Below, piece after piece: positions 7,561 through 16,493 of a stretch of DNA of 64,000 nt. This stretch comes from Mariprofundus sp. EBB-1 (GTDB lineage Bacteria > Pseudomonadota > Zetaproteobacteria > Mariprofundales > Mariprofundaceae), in contig NZ_RCFQ01000010.1 of NCBI RefSeq assembly GCF_003665155.1, positions 24,079 through 88,078 of the forward strand, given 5' to 3'. A program made the position numbers and the translations under genes. Below the pieces are notes generated by a model. The model was not told where the DNA came from and did not search any database. It saw only the letters and a list, made by a program, of their open reading frames with translations. The first letter of the stretch is position 1. Every line of letters starts with the position of its first letter.

Positions 7561-8949
7561 GTGAAACAATCTGCATTTATCCTGCTGGTTGAAGACAACA
7601 ATGAATTTCGTGAAATTTTAAAGGAATCACTGGAGTCATCCGGATTTCATGTCACGGCTGCCGCTAACGCCAATCGCGCTCGCGAAGCGATGAATATTGG
7701 TAAATTTGATTTAACGCTGCTTGATGTGCGCTTACCAGACGGCAATGGCATTGAGTTGATGCGTGAATTTCGCCAAAGCGACCCTGATATGGGCATCATC
7801 ATCATGACCGGCTACGCCGAAATAGACACGGCTGTAGATGCCGTTCGCCTTGGAGCCAATGATTTTTTAAAAAAACCATTTGATATCGATGAGCTGCTTG
7901 TTCGCATTGGCGAACTCATGAAAAACAGACAGCTTAAAAAAGACAATCACTCCCTGCGTGCACAAATCCATAGTCAGCATGCCCATGATGGACTGAGTGG
8001 CCAATGCGATTCTATCCGAAAACTGCAGGAAACCATCAAGCTACTGGGAGACTCGGACAGCACCGTACTGATATCGGGAGAATCAGGCAGCGGTAAAGAG
8101 GTCCTGGCTAAAGCACTGCATAAAAGTGGCACCCGTTCCCGCAAACCACTGGTTTCTATCAACTGCGGAGCCATACCGGAAGAACTGCTTGAGTCTGAAC
8201 TATTCGGCCACGTGAAAGGTGCTTTCACCGGAGCTATTCGCTCCCGTCCCGGGCGCTTTGAAATTGCCAATGGCGGCACCATCTTCCTGGATGAAATTGG
8301 CGACATGAGCCCCAAACTGCAAGTAAAACTACTGCGCGTGCTACAAGAGCGATGCTTTGAACCGGTCGGCAGCCAGCAAAGTATTGAAGTCAATGTGCGC
8401 GTCATTGCTGCAACCCATAGGGATTTAGAAAAAGAAATTGCCGGCGGACGTTTCCGAGAGGATCTATATTACAGGCTTAATGTCATTCCGCTCACCCTTG
8501 CCCCCTTAAGAGAGCGTGGTGAGGACATTATTTTATTGGCCGAACATTTCATTCAACGCTTCAATAAAGACAAAGGCGCAGAAATCACAAGCATCTCGGA
8601 TGATGCCAGCCGCGCCATGCTAAATTATAAGTGGCCTGGCAACGTGCGCGAATTACAAAATCTTATCGAGCGCGTCACTACCCTGAAGCGGCAAGGTGTT
8701 CTGGAGCTGGAAGATCTACCCAGCCGCATGATTAGTGATAAAGACAGAGTACTACAAAGCTTTCAGATGGATGTTAAAACAGCCAGCAGCATCGACTTAA
8801 AAGCCACAGTAGATGAATTTGAGAGTCATCTTATTCTCTCTGCCCTGCAACGGTTCGACTGGAACAAAAACAGAGCCGCCAATTTTTTGGCGATGAATCG
8901 CACTACATTGGTTGAAAAAATAAAGAAGAAAGGCCTGCAACCAAGCTAA
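7561..8949 (+). CDS. Sigma-54-dependent response regulator, FlrC/NtrC type
   Basis: A 462-residue activator with three domains in order. The receiver (1-120) has phosphoacceptor D55 and KKPFD lysine. The AAA+ domain (145-380) has Walker A GESGSGKE at 173-180, the sigma-54 contact loop GAFTGA at 220-225, Walker B IFLDEIGD, and the arginine-finger region. A Fis-type helix-turn-helix lies at about 420-460 (NKNRAANFLAMNRTTLVEKIKKKG). It starts with GTG at 7561 after AAAGGGG. As the first plus-strand gene of the flagellar cluster it probably activates the sigma-54 promoters seen at 2223 and 9150. No partner kinase gene is adjacent. Confidence 0.93.
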   Translation: MKQSAFILLVEDNNEFREILKESLESSGFHVTAAANANRAREAMNIGKFDLTLLDVRLPDGNGIELMREFRQSDPDMGIIIMTGYAEIDTAVDAVRLGANDFLKKPFDIDELLVRIGELMKNRQLKKDNHSLRAQIHSQHAHDGLSGQCDSIRKLQETIKLLGDSDSTVLISGESGSGKEVLAKALHKSGTRSRKPLVSINCGAIPEELLESELFGHVKGAFTGAIRSRPGRFEIANGGTIFLDEIGDMSPKLQVKLLRVLQERCFEPVGSQQSIEVNVRVIAATHRDLEKEIAGGRFREDLYYRLNVIPLTLAPLRERGEDIILLAEHFIQRFNKDKGAEITSISDDASRAMLNYKWPGNVRELQNLIERVTTLKRQGVLELEDLPSRMISDKDRVLQSFQMDVKTASSIDLKATVDEFESHLILSALQRFDWNKNRAANFLAMNRTTLVEKIKKKGLQPS

Positions 8950-9149
8950 TCAAGTCCAAAAATATCGTATTAGCATTTCCACCGCAAAGTACGTCAAATA
9001 TCACCCTTGAAAAAGTAGAGCTATGTAGGCGATCACTATAAATAACTCCACACAAATGACGTCCAACACACTAAAATATAAAGGTTTACCTGTGTGTTTT
9101 GCGACAAATATTTTTAAATATTCTAATGCGATGGCCCTGCCCCGGCATC

Positions 9150-9165
9150 CGGCATGGATCTTGCG
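9150..9165 (+). promoter_or_regulatory. Sigma-54 (-24/-12) promoter
   Basis: CGGCATGGATCTTGCG has GG (9151-9152) and GC (9163-9164) ten bases apart, with the GGCA and TTGC elements of the RpoN consensus. The predicted transcription start is at about 9176, directly before the ATG at 9177. Confidence 0.65.
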
Positions 9166-9176
9166 TTTAAATTGTC

Positions 9177-11162
9177 ATGTTGCGTATTTTTTTCATGACC
9201 ATATTACTGCTATCAAGCTTCCCTTATTCAGCAATCAGCCAGGAAGATGGTGCTACTCAGGCAGCTCACGCCTATCTGAACAGTGGTAACCCTAAACAAG
9301 CCATCAAAACAGCTCAGCGTATATTAAAACAAAGCAACCAATCTCCAACGGATCGATTGAACTTACTCAATCTTATTGCACAAGCTGAAATCATGCGCAC
9401 CAGTTTCAGGCACTTTGAGAAAATAGACAATGCCACCCAAGCCATTAATGTTGTACTTAAAGAGTTTCCGGCCAGCGCAGAAGCCATCGAATTACGCTGG
9501 AAACTAGCCTGGATTTATTGGAAATCCGGAAATAAAAAAATGGCTATCACGGCCGCGCGCGAGATCATCACCCAAGATCAACAGCCTAGCAGCCTTCGCC
9601 GTGCCTGGTTGTTAATGGCTCGCATTCATATACAGCTAAGAAACTTTTCCTATGCCCGAAGTGATCTCTTGCAATACGGATTACAGGTAACCAATAAAAG
9701 CCGCGATCAGGCCATTGGCATGGCATGGATGGCTATTATTGATATCGGCGAGAATCGCCCAGATATCGCGCTCAAAAACTTCAAGACCGTCTACAAAAAG
9801 TGGCCGGACTTAATCGCCGATGAGCCCGAACTGTTTTCCGCCTATATTCAATTGATGCATCAGGCTGACAATGACCCCGATACATTACAAATGTGCGAAC
9901 TATTTATTGGTAAATATATTGAAACCGAACATGCTGCCCCCATTCGACTCATACATGCTGATCTTCTGGCTAAAGATAAGACCAATATTAAAAAAGCTAT
10001 CAAGGAATACAGTATATTGTCCGCCGCTCAGGCAGAAACAATGATTGGCAGGCAAGCGTTCATGCGTAAGCTAATGCTAGAGTTCAAAGATGAAACGGCG
10101 CGTGACAAACTTATTCCTGTCATGATATCACTTAAAAAAATAGCTACGACCAACCAGTTATCCATTATTGAAGATGAAGCGATTCTGGATCTGGCGCGAT
10201 TGTGGGTGCGCTTGCAAAAAGAGGACAATAATAAGGTTAATGAAGGCAAAACTACGCAAAGTGCATTTCCCGCTCTACAAGCTTATGCGCGTGCCTCCGC
10301 ATCTCTCAATAGCCATATTGCCAAAGCAGCCTCACATGAAGGAATGCTATGGATGAATAAAAGTATTGAAAAAGCAATTTCTAAAAAAGACTGGATCAAA
10401 TCTGTCAACATATGGCGCCAGTTTCCACAACTGCGCCCGGGAAATAATCAATCTCAAGAGCTGCGCTTGGGTATTGCCCACGCCATGCGCATGCTAATGC
10501 TCTTTGATGGAGCTGAAGAGATATTAAACACGCTATATAAAGAAAACAAACACAGTATCCGAGGTGAGCACACCATGCTTGAGCTGGCCTATTTATGGAT
10601 GGATCGACAGGACCCATCCGGGGTAAACAATGTCTTACGCTGGCTTAACCGCCATGAATTCAGTATGTATCGGCCAGAGATGTTACTGATTGTTGCACGC
10701 ATGCAGCTTGCCCAGAAACATGCTGAGCAAGCTCGGCAGACACTCTCATCCGTACGTCCTGATGATATGACAAATGAATCACGTCTATCATATTGGCAAA
10801 CAAAAGCAGCCATATCGGAGTCTTTATCACAATGGCATAGCGCCGCACGGGCGTGGGAAAAATATCGCCAAAGCAACGGTGCTGATGCTGCCCGTGGACT
10901 ACATAAACAAGCCATTAATTTATTTGCAGCACTGGAATTCGCACAAGCATTCAAACTATTCCAACAAACTGCGCAAGAAAACCGTAATGCCGAATGGGAA
11001 TACCACATGGGAATATGTCAAATACGCACCGGTGAAACAAAGCAAGGCACTGAGCGACTGCAAAAGCTTGCCGCCAACAGCGCAGGTGGAAGATTCACAT
11101 CGCTGGCAAAATTAACTCTGGCAGATGAACAAGCCGGTTTATTATTGGGAGAAAGACCATGA
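9177..11162 (+). CDS. Secreted TPR-repeat protein in flagellar cluster
   Basis: A 661-residue protein with a signal peptide (MLRIFFMTILLLSSFPYSAIS, cleavage likely before QEDG) and then an almost continuous alpha-helical solenoid. TPR-like units are visible, for example around 30-60 (AHAYLNSGNPKQAIKTAQRIL), 75-110, 120-160 and again at 560-640 (WEYHMGICQIRTGETKQGTERL). No enzymatic motif is seen. It is probably periplasmic or envelope-bound and scaffolds other proteins. It overlaps the FlbD-like gene by 4 bases (ATGA), so it belongs to the flagellar regulatory operon. I do not know a named flagellar homologue. The start lies right at the predicted sigma-54 transcription start, with no ribosome-binding site. 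Confidence 0.85.
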   Translation: MLRIFFMTILLLSSFPYSAISQEDGATQAAHAYLNSGNPKQAIKTAQRILKQSNQSPTDRLNLLNLIAQAEIMRTSFRHFEKIDNATQAINVVLKEFPASAEAIELRWKLAWIYWKSGNKKMAITAAREIITQDQQPSSLRRAWLLMARIHIQLRNFSYARSDLLQYGLQVTNKSRDQAIGMAWMAIIDIGENRPDIALKNFKTVYKKWPDLIADEPELFSAYIQLMHQADNDPDTLQMCELFIGKYIETEHAAPIRLIHADLLAKDKTNIKKAIKEYSILSAAQAETMIGRQAFMRKLMLEFKDETARDKLIPVMISLKKIATTNQLSIIEDEAILDLARLWVRLQKEDNNKVNEGKTTQSAFPALQAYARASASLNSHIAKAASHEGMLWMNKSIEKAISKKDWIKSVNIWRQFPQLRPGNNQSQELRLGIAHAMRMLMLFDGAEEILNTLYKENKHSIRGEHTMLELAYLWMDRQDPSGVNNVLRWLNRHEFSMYRPEMLLIVARMQLAQKHAEQARQTLSSVRPDDMTNESRLSYWQTKAAISESLSQWHSAARAWEKYRQSNGADAARGLHKQAINLFAALEFAQAFKLFQQTAQENRNAEWEYHMGICQIRTGETKQGTERLQKLAANSAGGRFTSLAKLTLADEQAGLLLGERP

Positions 11163-12514
11163 GCCTATCCAATGTCAGTATGATCGGATTTCCCGCCCAT
11201 GAAGAAGCCGAATTGCGCGTACAATTTGGAGAACTACTCCCACAAACCCATATTGAGTCACTTCCCATTGAGGGTGTTCAGGCCGATTTAAGCGCTGATG
11301 CCTTGATTTTCATATGGGATAGTATCACTTCACCCTCTATCGTCCGCCGTCTGTTTGAAGCCAACCCACAAGCCAATATTGTTATCATTACCGATAGTGG
11401 AGAGAGCGAACGTGGTGCTAATCTTATGCATTTGGGGGCAATTGATTACAGATTGATGCCTGTACCTGATGAAGTCCTGGAAATTTACATTCGTAAAAGC
11501 GGCCATCAGAGCGCCTTGGCCAAACAGGCGGATGTACAAAAAACCAAGGCTAACAACACACATGAGATGTTTGTCACCGAAGACTTAGAAACACGCCGAC
11601 TTCTCGACCGTGTTGCCCTGATAGCACCAAGCAATGCTTCAGTTCTGGTTGTCGGCGAATCAGGAACAGGAAAAGAACGATTGTCGCGCTATGTGCATGC
11701 CTGCTCAAATCGGGAGAATGCCAACTTTATCGCCATCAATTGCGCTGCTATTCCTGAAGGCGTGCTGGAAGCTGAGCTGTTCGGCCATGAAAAAGGCGCT
11801 TTTACCGGAGCCACTTCTGCTCGTCCCGGTAAATTCGAGTTGGCACATAAAGGCACACTACTACTCGATGAAATCACTGAAATGCCGGTTCATCTACAAG
11901 CCAAATTATTGCGAGTACTGCAAGAAGGTGAAGTTGACCGCTTAGGTGGCAATAAGCCCGTTAAAATTGATGTGCGTGTCATTGCCACCAGCAACAGGGA
12001 TCTGACAAAAGCTGTGCAGGAAGGATCTTTCCGTCAGGATCTCTATTACCGCCTTAATGTCGTCTGCATTCAATTACCTCCATTGCGCCAGCGCAATAAT
12101 GATGTCAAACCTTTAGCGCTTCATTTTCTGCAACGCTTTTCAGAGATGTATGGCAGGCCAGCACCAAGGTTATCACCGCAAGCCATTGATCAACTGCAGC
12201 GTTATGCATGGCCGGGCAATGCACGCGAATTAGAAAACTGCATGCATCGCGCCTTCTTAATGGCTGTAGACGAACTGATTATACCCGAACACCTCTGCCT
12301 TGATGACCCCATGGCGGCCAATATGACGCATGAGCAAGGTGATGCAGTGCAAGCGGGTGTCTCGATCCGAGATATGGAGCGCACGCTCATCGAAAAAACG
12401 CTGGTGCATGTGCAAGGTAATCGTACGGAAGCAGCCCAATTGCTTGGCATAAGCATCCGAACACTGCGCAATAAACTCCACACCTACGATTCTGGCATGG
12501 CATTTGCTGGATAG
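11159..12514 (+). CDS. FlbD/FleQ-like sigma-54 activator with degenerate receiver
   Basis: A 451-residue enhancer-binding protein. The AAA+ domain (about 140-370) is complete: Walker A GESGTGKE at 166-173, GAFTGA at 213-218, TLLLDEITEMP Walker B. A Fis-type helix-turn-helix closes the protein (GNRTEAAQLLGISIRTLRNKLH). The N-terminal ~115 residues fold like a receiver but are degenerate: the acidic pair is missing and the conserved Lys is replaced (DYRLMP, M100), although D54 remains. It is therefore probably not controlled by normal phosphorylation, as for FlbD and FleQ, which use protein partners or c-di-GMP. It lies directly before flgB, so flagellar gene activation is the likely role. FlbD versus FleQ cannot be settled by eye. 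Confidence 0.88.
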   Translation: MSLSNVSMIGFPAHEEAELRVQFGELLPQTHIESLPIEGVQADLSADALIFIWDSITSPSIVRRLFEANPQANIVIITDSGESERGANLMHLGAIDYRLMPVPDEVLEIYIRKSGHQSALAKQADVQKTKANNTHEMFVTEDLETRRLLDRVALIAPSNASVLVVGESGTGKERLSRYVHACSNRENANFIAINCAAIPEGVLEAELFGHEKGAFTGATSARPGKFELAHKGTLLLDEITEMPVHLQAKLLRVLQEGEVDRLGGNKPVKIDVRVIATSNRDLTKAVQEGSFRQDLYYRLNVVCIQLPPLRQRNNDVKPLALHFLQRFSEMYGRPAPRLSPQAIDQLQRYAWPGNARELENCMHRAFLMAVDELIIPEHLCLDDPMAANMTHEQGDAVQAGVSIRDMERTLIEKTLVHVQGNRTEAAQLLGISIRTLRNKLHTYDSGMAFAG

Positions 12515-12608
12515 GGTTTAGGCGATGGTAAAAAATTGACGATCACACTGCCATCCCCTCATTAATAAACGATGTACCAGCGAAGGAACGCCGGCAGGGA
12601 GTGTAAAC

Positions 12609-13010
12609 ATGGACATGTTCGGCAGCGGTTTTCAACGTCTTGAATCATCATTAATAGCGCGTGAAAAAATGCAAAGTTCTATCACCAGCAATATTGCTAA
12701 TGCTGATACACCAAACTACAAGGCGGACAAACGAAACTTTGCTGACTTTTTAGCGGACCAGAACAATCTTGGAAGCCATTCAAAAGCCGCCACCACCCAT
12801 GCAAGGCATTTTGCAGAGACCAATACCTCTTCCCTATTGGGCAGTAACATTTATCAACAAGAAAATTCACGCAAAATTGATGGCAACAGCGTAAACCTTC
12901 AATCTGAAATGGCCCGTATGTCCGAAAATCAACTGATGCATGAGCTTTCCATGCGCCTGGTTAAAGGCCGCTTGACTGGTTTGATGAACGCCATCAAGGA
13001 AGGAAGGTAA
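12609..13010 (+). CDS. flgB: Flagellar basal-body rod protein FlgB
   Basis: A 133-residue proximal rod protein exported by the flagellar type III system. The rod-family N-terminal motif is clear (LIAREKMQSSITSNIANADTP), followed by the FlgB-specific YKADKRNFADFL and the C-terminal NSVNLQSEMARMSENQLMHE. GGCAGGGAG precedes the ATG. flgC follows 6 bases downstream. This opens the structural part of the operon flgBC-fliEFGHIJ. Confidence 0.95.
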   Translation: MDMFGSGFQRLESSLIAREKMQSSITSNIANADTPNYKADKRNFADFLADQNNLGSHSKAATTHARHFAETNTSSLLGSNIYQQENSRKIDGNSVNLQSEMARMSENQLMHELSMRLVKGRLTGLMNAIKEGR

Positions 13011-13016
13011 ACGCTC

Positions 13017-13466
13017 ATGGCCAATGATCTTCTATCTTCTATGCATATCAGCGCTGCTGGTATGACTGCCCAACGCACACGTATGGATATTGTCTCTGAA
13101 AATATTGCTAACGCAGAATCCACGCGCACTGAGAATGGTGGCGGCCCATACAAACGCCGACAAGTTGTATTTCAGGCAGTTACACCGCAACAAACATTTT
13201 CACATGTGTTCAATAGCGCTTTTCAGCCTGATAAACATCAGTCAGTCAAAGCCGCTTATATTGCAGAGGACAATAAGCCATTTCGCGAAGTATATGACCC
13301 ATCTCACCCTGATGCAGATAGCAATGGCATTGTAAAAATGCCCAATGTTAATCCCGTTCAAGAGATGGTCGACATGAATGGCGCTGCCAGAAGCTTTGAA
13401 GCCAATGTTACTACTATGGAAGCATCCAAACGGATGTTTTTAAAATCACTCGAATTACTTCGATAG
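13017..13466 (+). CDS. flgC: Flagellar basal-body rod protein FlgC
   Basis: A 149-residue rod protein. It starts with the family motif SSMHISAAGMTAQRTRMDIVSENIANAEST, contains the GGPYKRRQVVFQ segment typical of FlgC, the PFREVYDPSHPDAD stretch, and ends with the rod/hook C-terminal helix (MVDMNGAARSFEANVTTMEASKRMF). Polymerises with FlgB, FlgF and FliE in the periplasm to form the rod. Spaced 6 bases from flgB and 9 bases from fliE. Confidence 0.96.
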   Translation: MANDLLSSMHISAAGMTAQRTRMDIVSENIANAESTRTENGGGPYKRRQVVFQAVTPQQTFSHVFNSAFQPDKHQSVKAAYIAEDNKPFREVYDPSHPDADSNGIVKMPNVNPVQEMVDMNGAARSFEANVTTMEASKRMFLKSLELLR

Positions 13467-13475
13467 GAGTTCCGC

Positions 13476-13793
13476 ATGAATATTCATGGATATCAATCCT
13501 CACCCGGGCCTAGCTCAATCACGACTCCCGGCAACAATTTTCAGGATGTCGGCAAAACAGCTTCCTCTGGGGAAAAAAACTTCGCCACGCTATTGCAGGC
13601 ATACACTCAACAGGTCAACAATGATGTCAAAACAGCCGCAAAAGGTGCCGAAGGACTTGCAACAGGCGAAGTGCATAATACCTCGGAAACGCTATTAGCC
13701 ATTAAAAAGGCTGACCTATCATTTCAATTGATGCTTGGCGTACGCAACAAACTGGTTGATGCATATCGCGAAATTATCCGCATGCAGGTATAG
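13476..13793 (+). CDS. fliE: Flagellar hook-basal body complex protein FliE
   Basis: A 105-residue FliE, the adaptor between the MS ring and the rod. The N-terminal 40 residues are polar and disordered. The diagnostic C-terminus is present: ATGEVHNTSETLLAIKKADLSFQLMLGVRNKLVDAYREIIRMQV. AGGAG stands before the ATG. It ends 59 bases before fliF; this short gap holds no visible promoter, so read-through is assumed. Confidence 0.96.
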   Translation: MNIHGYQSSPGPSSITTPGNNFQDVGKTASSGEKNFATLLQAYTQQVNNDVKTAAKGAEGLATGEVHNTSETLLAIKKADLSFQLMLGVRNKLVDAYREIIRMQV

Positions 13794-13852
13794 CACCCAA
13801 CACATCACCACATTTTACAGGCAGATTAAAGCATATATAGAGGTGCACCATT

Positions 13853-15490
13853 ATGGCTGACGGATTGACGCCACATACACAGACGGCAAATCAAATGAAC
13901 CCGACACTGGTTGACCCGGGCAATCATGAAATTGGTCAGGGCGCTACCATTCAAGTGCCACAGGTGTTAGCTAAATATAGAAGAATCATGTTGTTCACTG
14001 CTGCCAGCCTGATGCTGGCGGGTTTTGTTAGCCTGGTATTATGGTCATCGGAAAAACCTTACCGGTCTGTTTATGCCGGTATGGCAGAAAAAGATGCCGC
14101 ATCCGTAGTAGAGTTATTACAAAAAGAACACATCCCTTATCGTTTAGAAGGTGGCGGCACAGTCATGGTGCCAGAGGATCAGGTTTATCAGGTACGTCTT
14201 AAATTGGCCGGACAGGGGGTGACACCATCAGGCAACACCGGCTTTGAAATTTTCGACCAGAGCAATGAATTCGGGCTTAGTGACTTCACCCGTAAAATTA
14301 ACCTACAGCGTGCTCTTCAAGGAGAATTGGCACGCACCATCGAAGTGATGCCACAAGTGCATACTGCCCGCATTCACCTGGTTCTGGCTAAAGAATCTGC
14401 ATTTGCAGAGCGTGATCGCAAAGCAACTGCTTCCGTCATGCTGCAGCTTGCCGGCGGACAGCGCCTACCCAAGAAAACAGTGGTCGCTATCCAAAACCTT
14501 GTTGCTGCCAGCATTCCTAATTTGGATCAAAGCAGTGTCAGTGTCGTTGATGCCTCCGGCACACTGTTATCAAGCAATGAAAAAGAAGCCCCAATGTCTG
14601 AAGGCCAAACGATGCAAGAGTACCAAGGCAAACTGGAACAACGCATGGAGCAACGTATATCCGGTATGTTGGAGCAAATAGTTGGTGAAGGGCAAGCCGT
14701 AGTACGCGTTTCTGCTGATATTAACCGTGAGTTTGTTGACCAGAACAACACCCGCTATAATCCGGATGAACAGGTCTTACGTAGTCGAAAATCCAGTACA
14801 GAACAACGCACTTCAACCAGTGGTGCAGCTCTAGGTGTACCAGGCCTGGCTTCCAATACCCCCGGCGCTAATGGCACAGCCAACAATGCTGGCACTCAAC
14901 CGAAGGATCTTGCCAAACGCACCGAAGATGTGAACAATTTTGAAATAAGCAGCACCCAGGAACATCGCGTTATCCCCTTTGGCAGTATCCAGAAATTATC
15001 TGTAGCCACCATTGTCGGAGGTCACTACAAAACCGACGATAAGGGTGAGCAAACATTCACTGCCCGCAGCAAGGAAGAGATTGCTGATATACAAAAATTA
15101 ATTGAACGTGCCATGGGATTTGATGAAGACCGGGGTGACACGGTCAGTGTTCAAAGTATGCCCTTGATAGATATTGCCAGCGTAGTAGATAGCGAAGCAC
15201 TCACCGCTTCAGAAAACCGGGTCTTTTATATGCAGGTTGCCCGCTACAGTCTTGCTGCGCTAGCGCTGTTATTGTTGGCCTGGTTTGTACTGCGCCCACT
15301 GGCAACACGCATTCAGGAATCTGCCGCCAATGACGATGAGCAAAACAAGGCAGGATCTGCCAACAACCCGAATCACCTTACCAACGAGGCAATGTCGCGC
15401 CTGGCCAACATGGAACAAGTCAAACACAGTATTCATCAAGAGCCAGACCGCGCCAATAAAGTATTCCGTGAATGGGTAGATCCGGCATGA
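13853..15490 (+). CDS. fliF: Flagellar MS-ring protein FliF
   Basis: A 545-residue inner-membrane protein. A first transmembrane segment lies at about 45-65 (IMLFTAASLMLAGFVSLVLW), followed by the periplasmic ring-building domains with the YRSVYAGM and GxTPSGNTGFEIFDQSNEFGLSDF signatures. A Gly/Ala/Asn-rich low-complexity loop lies at about 320-355. A second transmembrane segment at about 460-480 (YSLAALALLLLAWFVLRPL) precedes a cytoplasmic tail ending REWVDPA, the FliG-binding end. GAGGTG precedes the ATG. The stop overlaps the fliG start. Confidence 0.97.
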   Translation: MADGLTPHTQTANQMNPTLVDPGNHEIGQGATIQVPQVLAKYRRIMLFTAASLMLAGFVSLVLWSSEKPYRSVYAGMAEKDAASVVELLQKEHIPYRLEGGGTVMVPEDQVYQVRLKLAGQGVTPSGNTGFEIFDQSNEFGLSDFTRKINLQRALQGELARTIEVMPQVHTARIHLVLAKESAFAERDRKATASVMLQLAGGQRLPKKTVVAIQNLVAASIPNLDQSSVSVVDASGTLLSSNEKEAPMSEGQTMQEYQGKLEQRMEQRISGMLEQIVGEGQAVVRVSADINREFVDQNNTRYNPDEQVLRSRKSSTEQRTSTSGAALGVPGLASNTPGANGTANNAGTQPKDLAKRTEDVNNFEISSTQEHRVIPFGSIQKLSVATIVGGHYKTDDKGEQTFTARSKEEIADIQKLIERAMGFDEDRGDTVSVQSMPLIDIASVVDSEALTASENRVFYMQVARYSLAALALLLLAWFVLRPLATRIQESAANDDEQNKAGSANNPNHLTNEAMSRLANMEQVKHSIHQEPDRANKVFREWVDPA

Positions 15491-16488
15491 AAAAAGCCAA
15501 ACAATTAACCGGCGAAGACAAAGCCGCTATTCTGCTCTTCGCGCTTGGGCCGGAAGCTTCAGCTCCACTAGTACAGAATATGGATGATAAAATGTTAAGG
15601 CGCTTGGGCAGTCGCATGGCCGACCTGGGCAAAATTGAAACCGACGTACTCAATTCGGTCATTGATGAATACTTAGAAATGCATCGCTCTGAGGATCCGC
15701 TGATGCGCTCCGGGCACAATGATGTGGTCTCTCTGTTTCGCTATGCCATCGAACAGGATCGTGCTGATCGTATATTATCAGAAATGAACACACCTAAAAC
15801 ATTGACCATATGGGAAAAACTATCACGCCTGAAACCGGCAATGATTGCCAATTCTATTGCTGATGAACATCCACAAACCATCGCGCTTATTCTGGCTCAT
15901 ATTGATTCGGGTGTAGCCAGCCGGGTTATTGCGCTCCTTCCTGAAGAGATGCAGCTATCGGTTGTGATTCGCATGTCTAAAATTGATACCGTGCCTAAAG
16001 AGCTGGTGCGCGACATCGAAGAAACACTCGAGAAAGAACTTGCCGATATGCAGGGTGAGTCAGGTATTAGTCTGGATGGTATGGTCAGTGTGGTAGATAT
16101 CCTCAAAGGACTCGAAAAAGATGTTGCACGGCCCATCCTTGATCAATTACGCGACAGAGATGAAGCCCTCTTTGCACAAGTAGATAGGTTGTTACTGATT
16201 TTTGAGGATCTTGTAGAATTATCAGATCGCGACATTCAAACTATTCTCAAACACATCTCTTCCGATGACCTTGTCAAAGCACTCAAAGGCAGTTCCGATG
16301 AAGTCGGAGATCGATTCTTTGATAATATGTCGCAACGCGCGGCTGAAATTATGCGCGAAGATATGGCTGTCATGGGGCCAATGAAAGTTGCTGATGTAGA
16401 AGATGCGCAACAGATTGTACTCAAAATTATTCGCAAACTGGATGATGATGGCGCCATCACACTCAGCAGCACCGATGATATGGTATAA
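15487..16488 (+). CDS. fliG: Flagellar motor switch protein FliG
   Basis: A 333-residue rotor protein that binds FliF and faces the stator. N-terminal domain: LTGEDKAAILLFALGPE. Middle domain holds the EHPQTIALILAH motif. The C-terminal torque domain ends with LVKALKG, DRFFDNMSQRAAEIMREDM, the charged-ridge helix typical of FliG. The ATG at 15487 overlaps the fliF stop by 4 bases; a longer frame from 15472 would run inside fliF. It is immediately followed by fliH. Confidence 0.97.
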   Translation: MKKAKQLTGEDKAAILLFALGPEASAPLVQNMDDKMLRRLGSRMADLGKIETDVLNSVIDEYLEMHRSEDPLMRSGHNDVVSLFRYAIEQDRADRILSEMNTPKTLTIWEKLSRLKPAMIANSIADEHPQTIALILAHIDSGVASRVIALLPEEMQLSVVIRMSKIDTVPKELVRDIEETLEKELADMQGESGISLDGMVSVVDILKGLEKDVARPILDQLRDRDEALFAQVDRLLLIFEDLVELSDRDIQTILKHISSDDLVKALKGSSDEVGDRFFDNMSQRAAEIMREDMAVMGPMKVADVEDAQQIVLKIIRKLDDDGAITLSSTDDMV

Positions 16489-16493
16489 GAGAG

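Noticed and set aside
12515..12608. Sigma-54 promoter before flgB (GG...TTGAC)
   Set aside because: Spacing is one base short and GC is replaced by AC; not better than chance.
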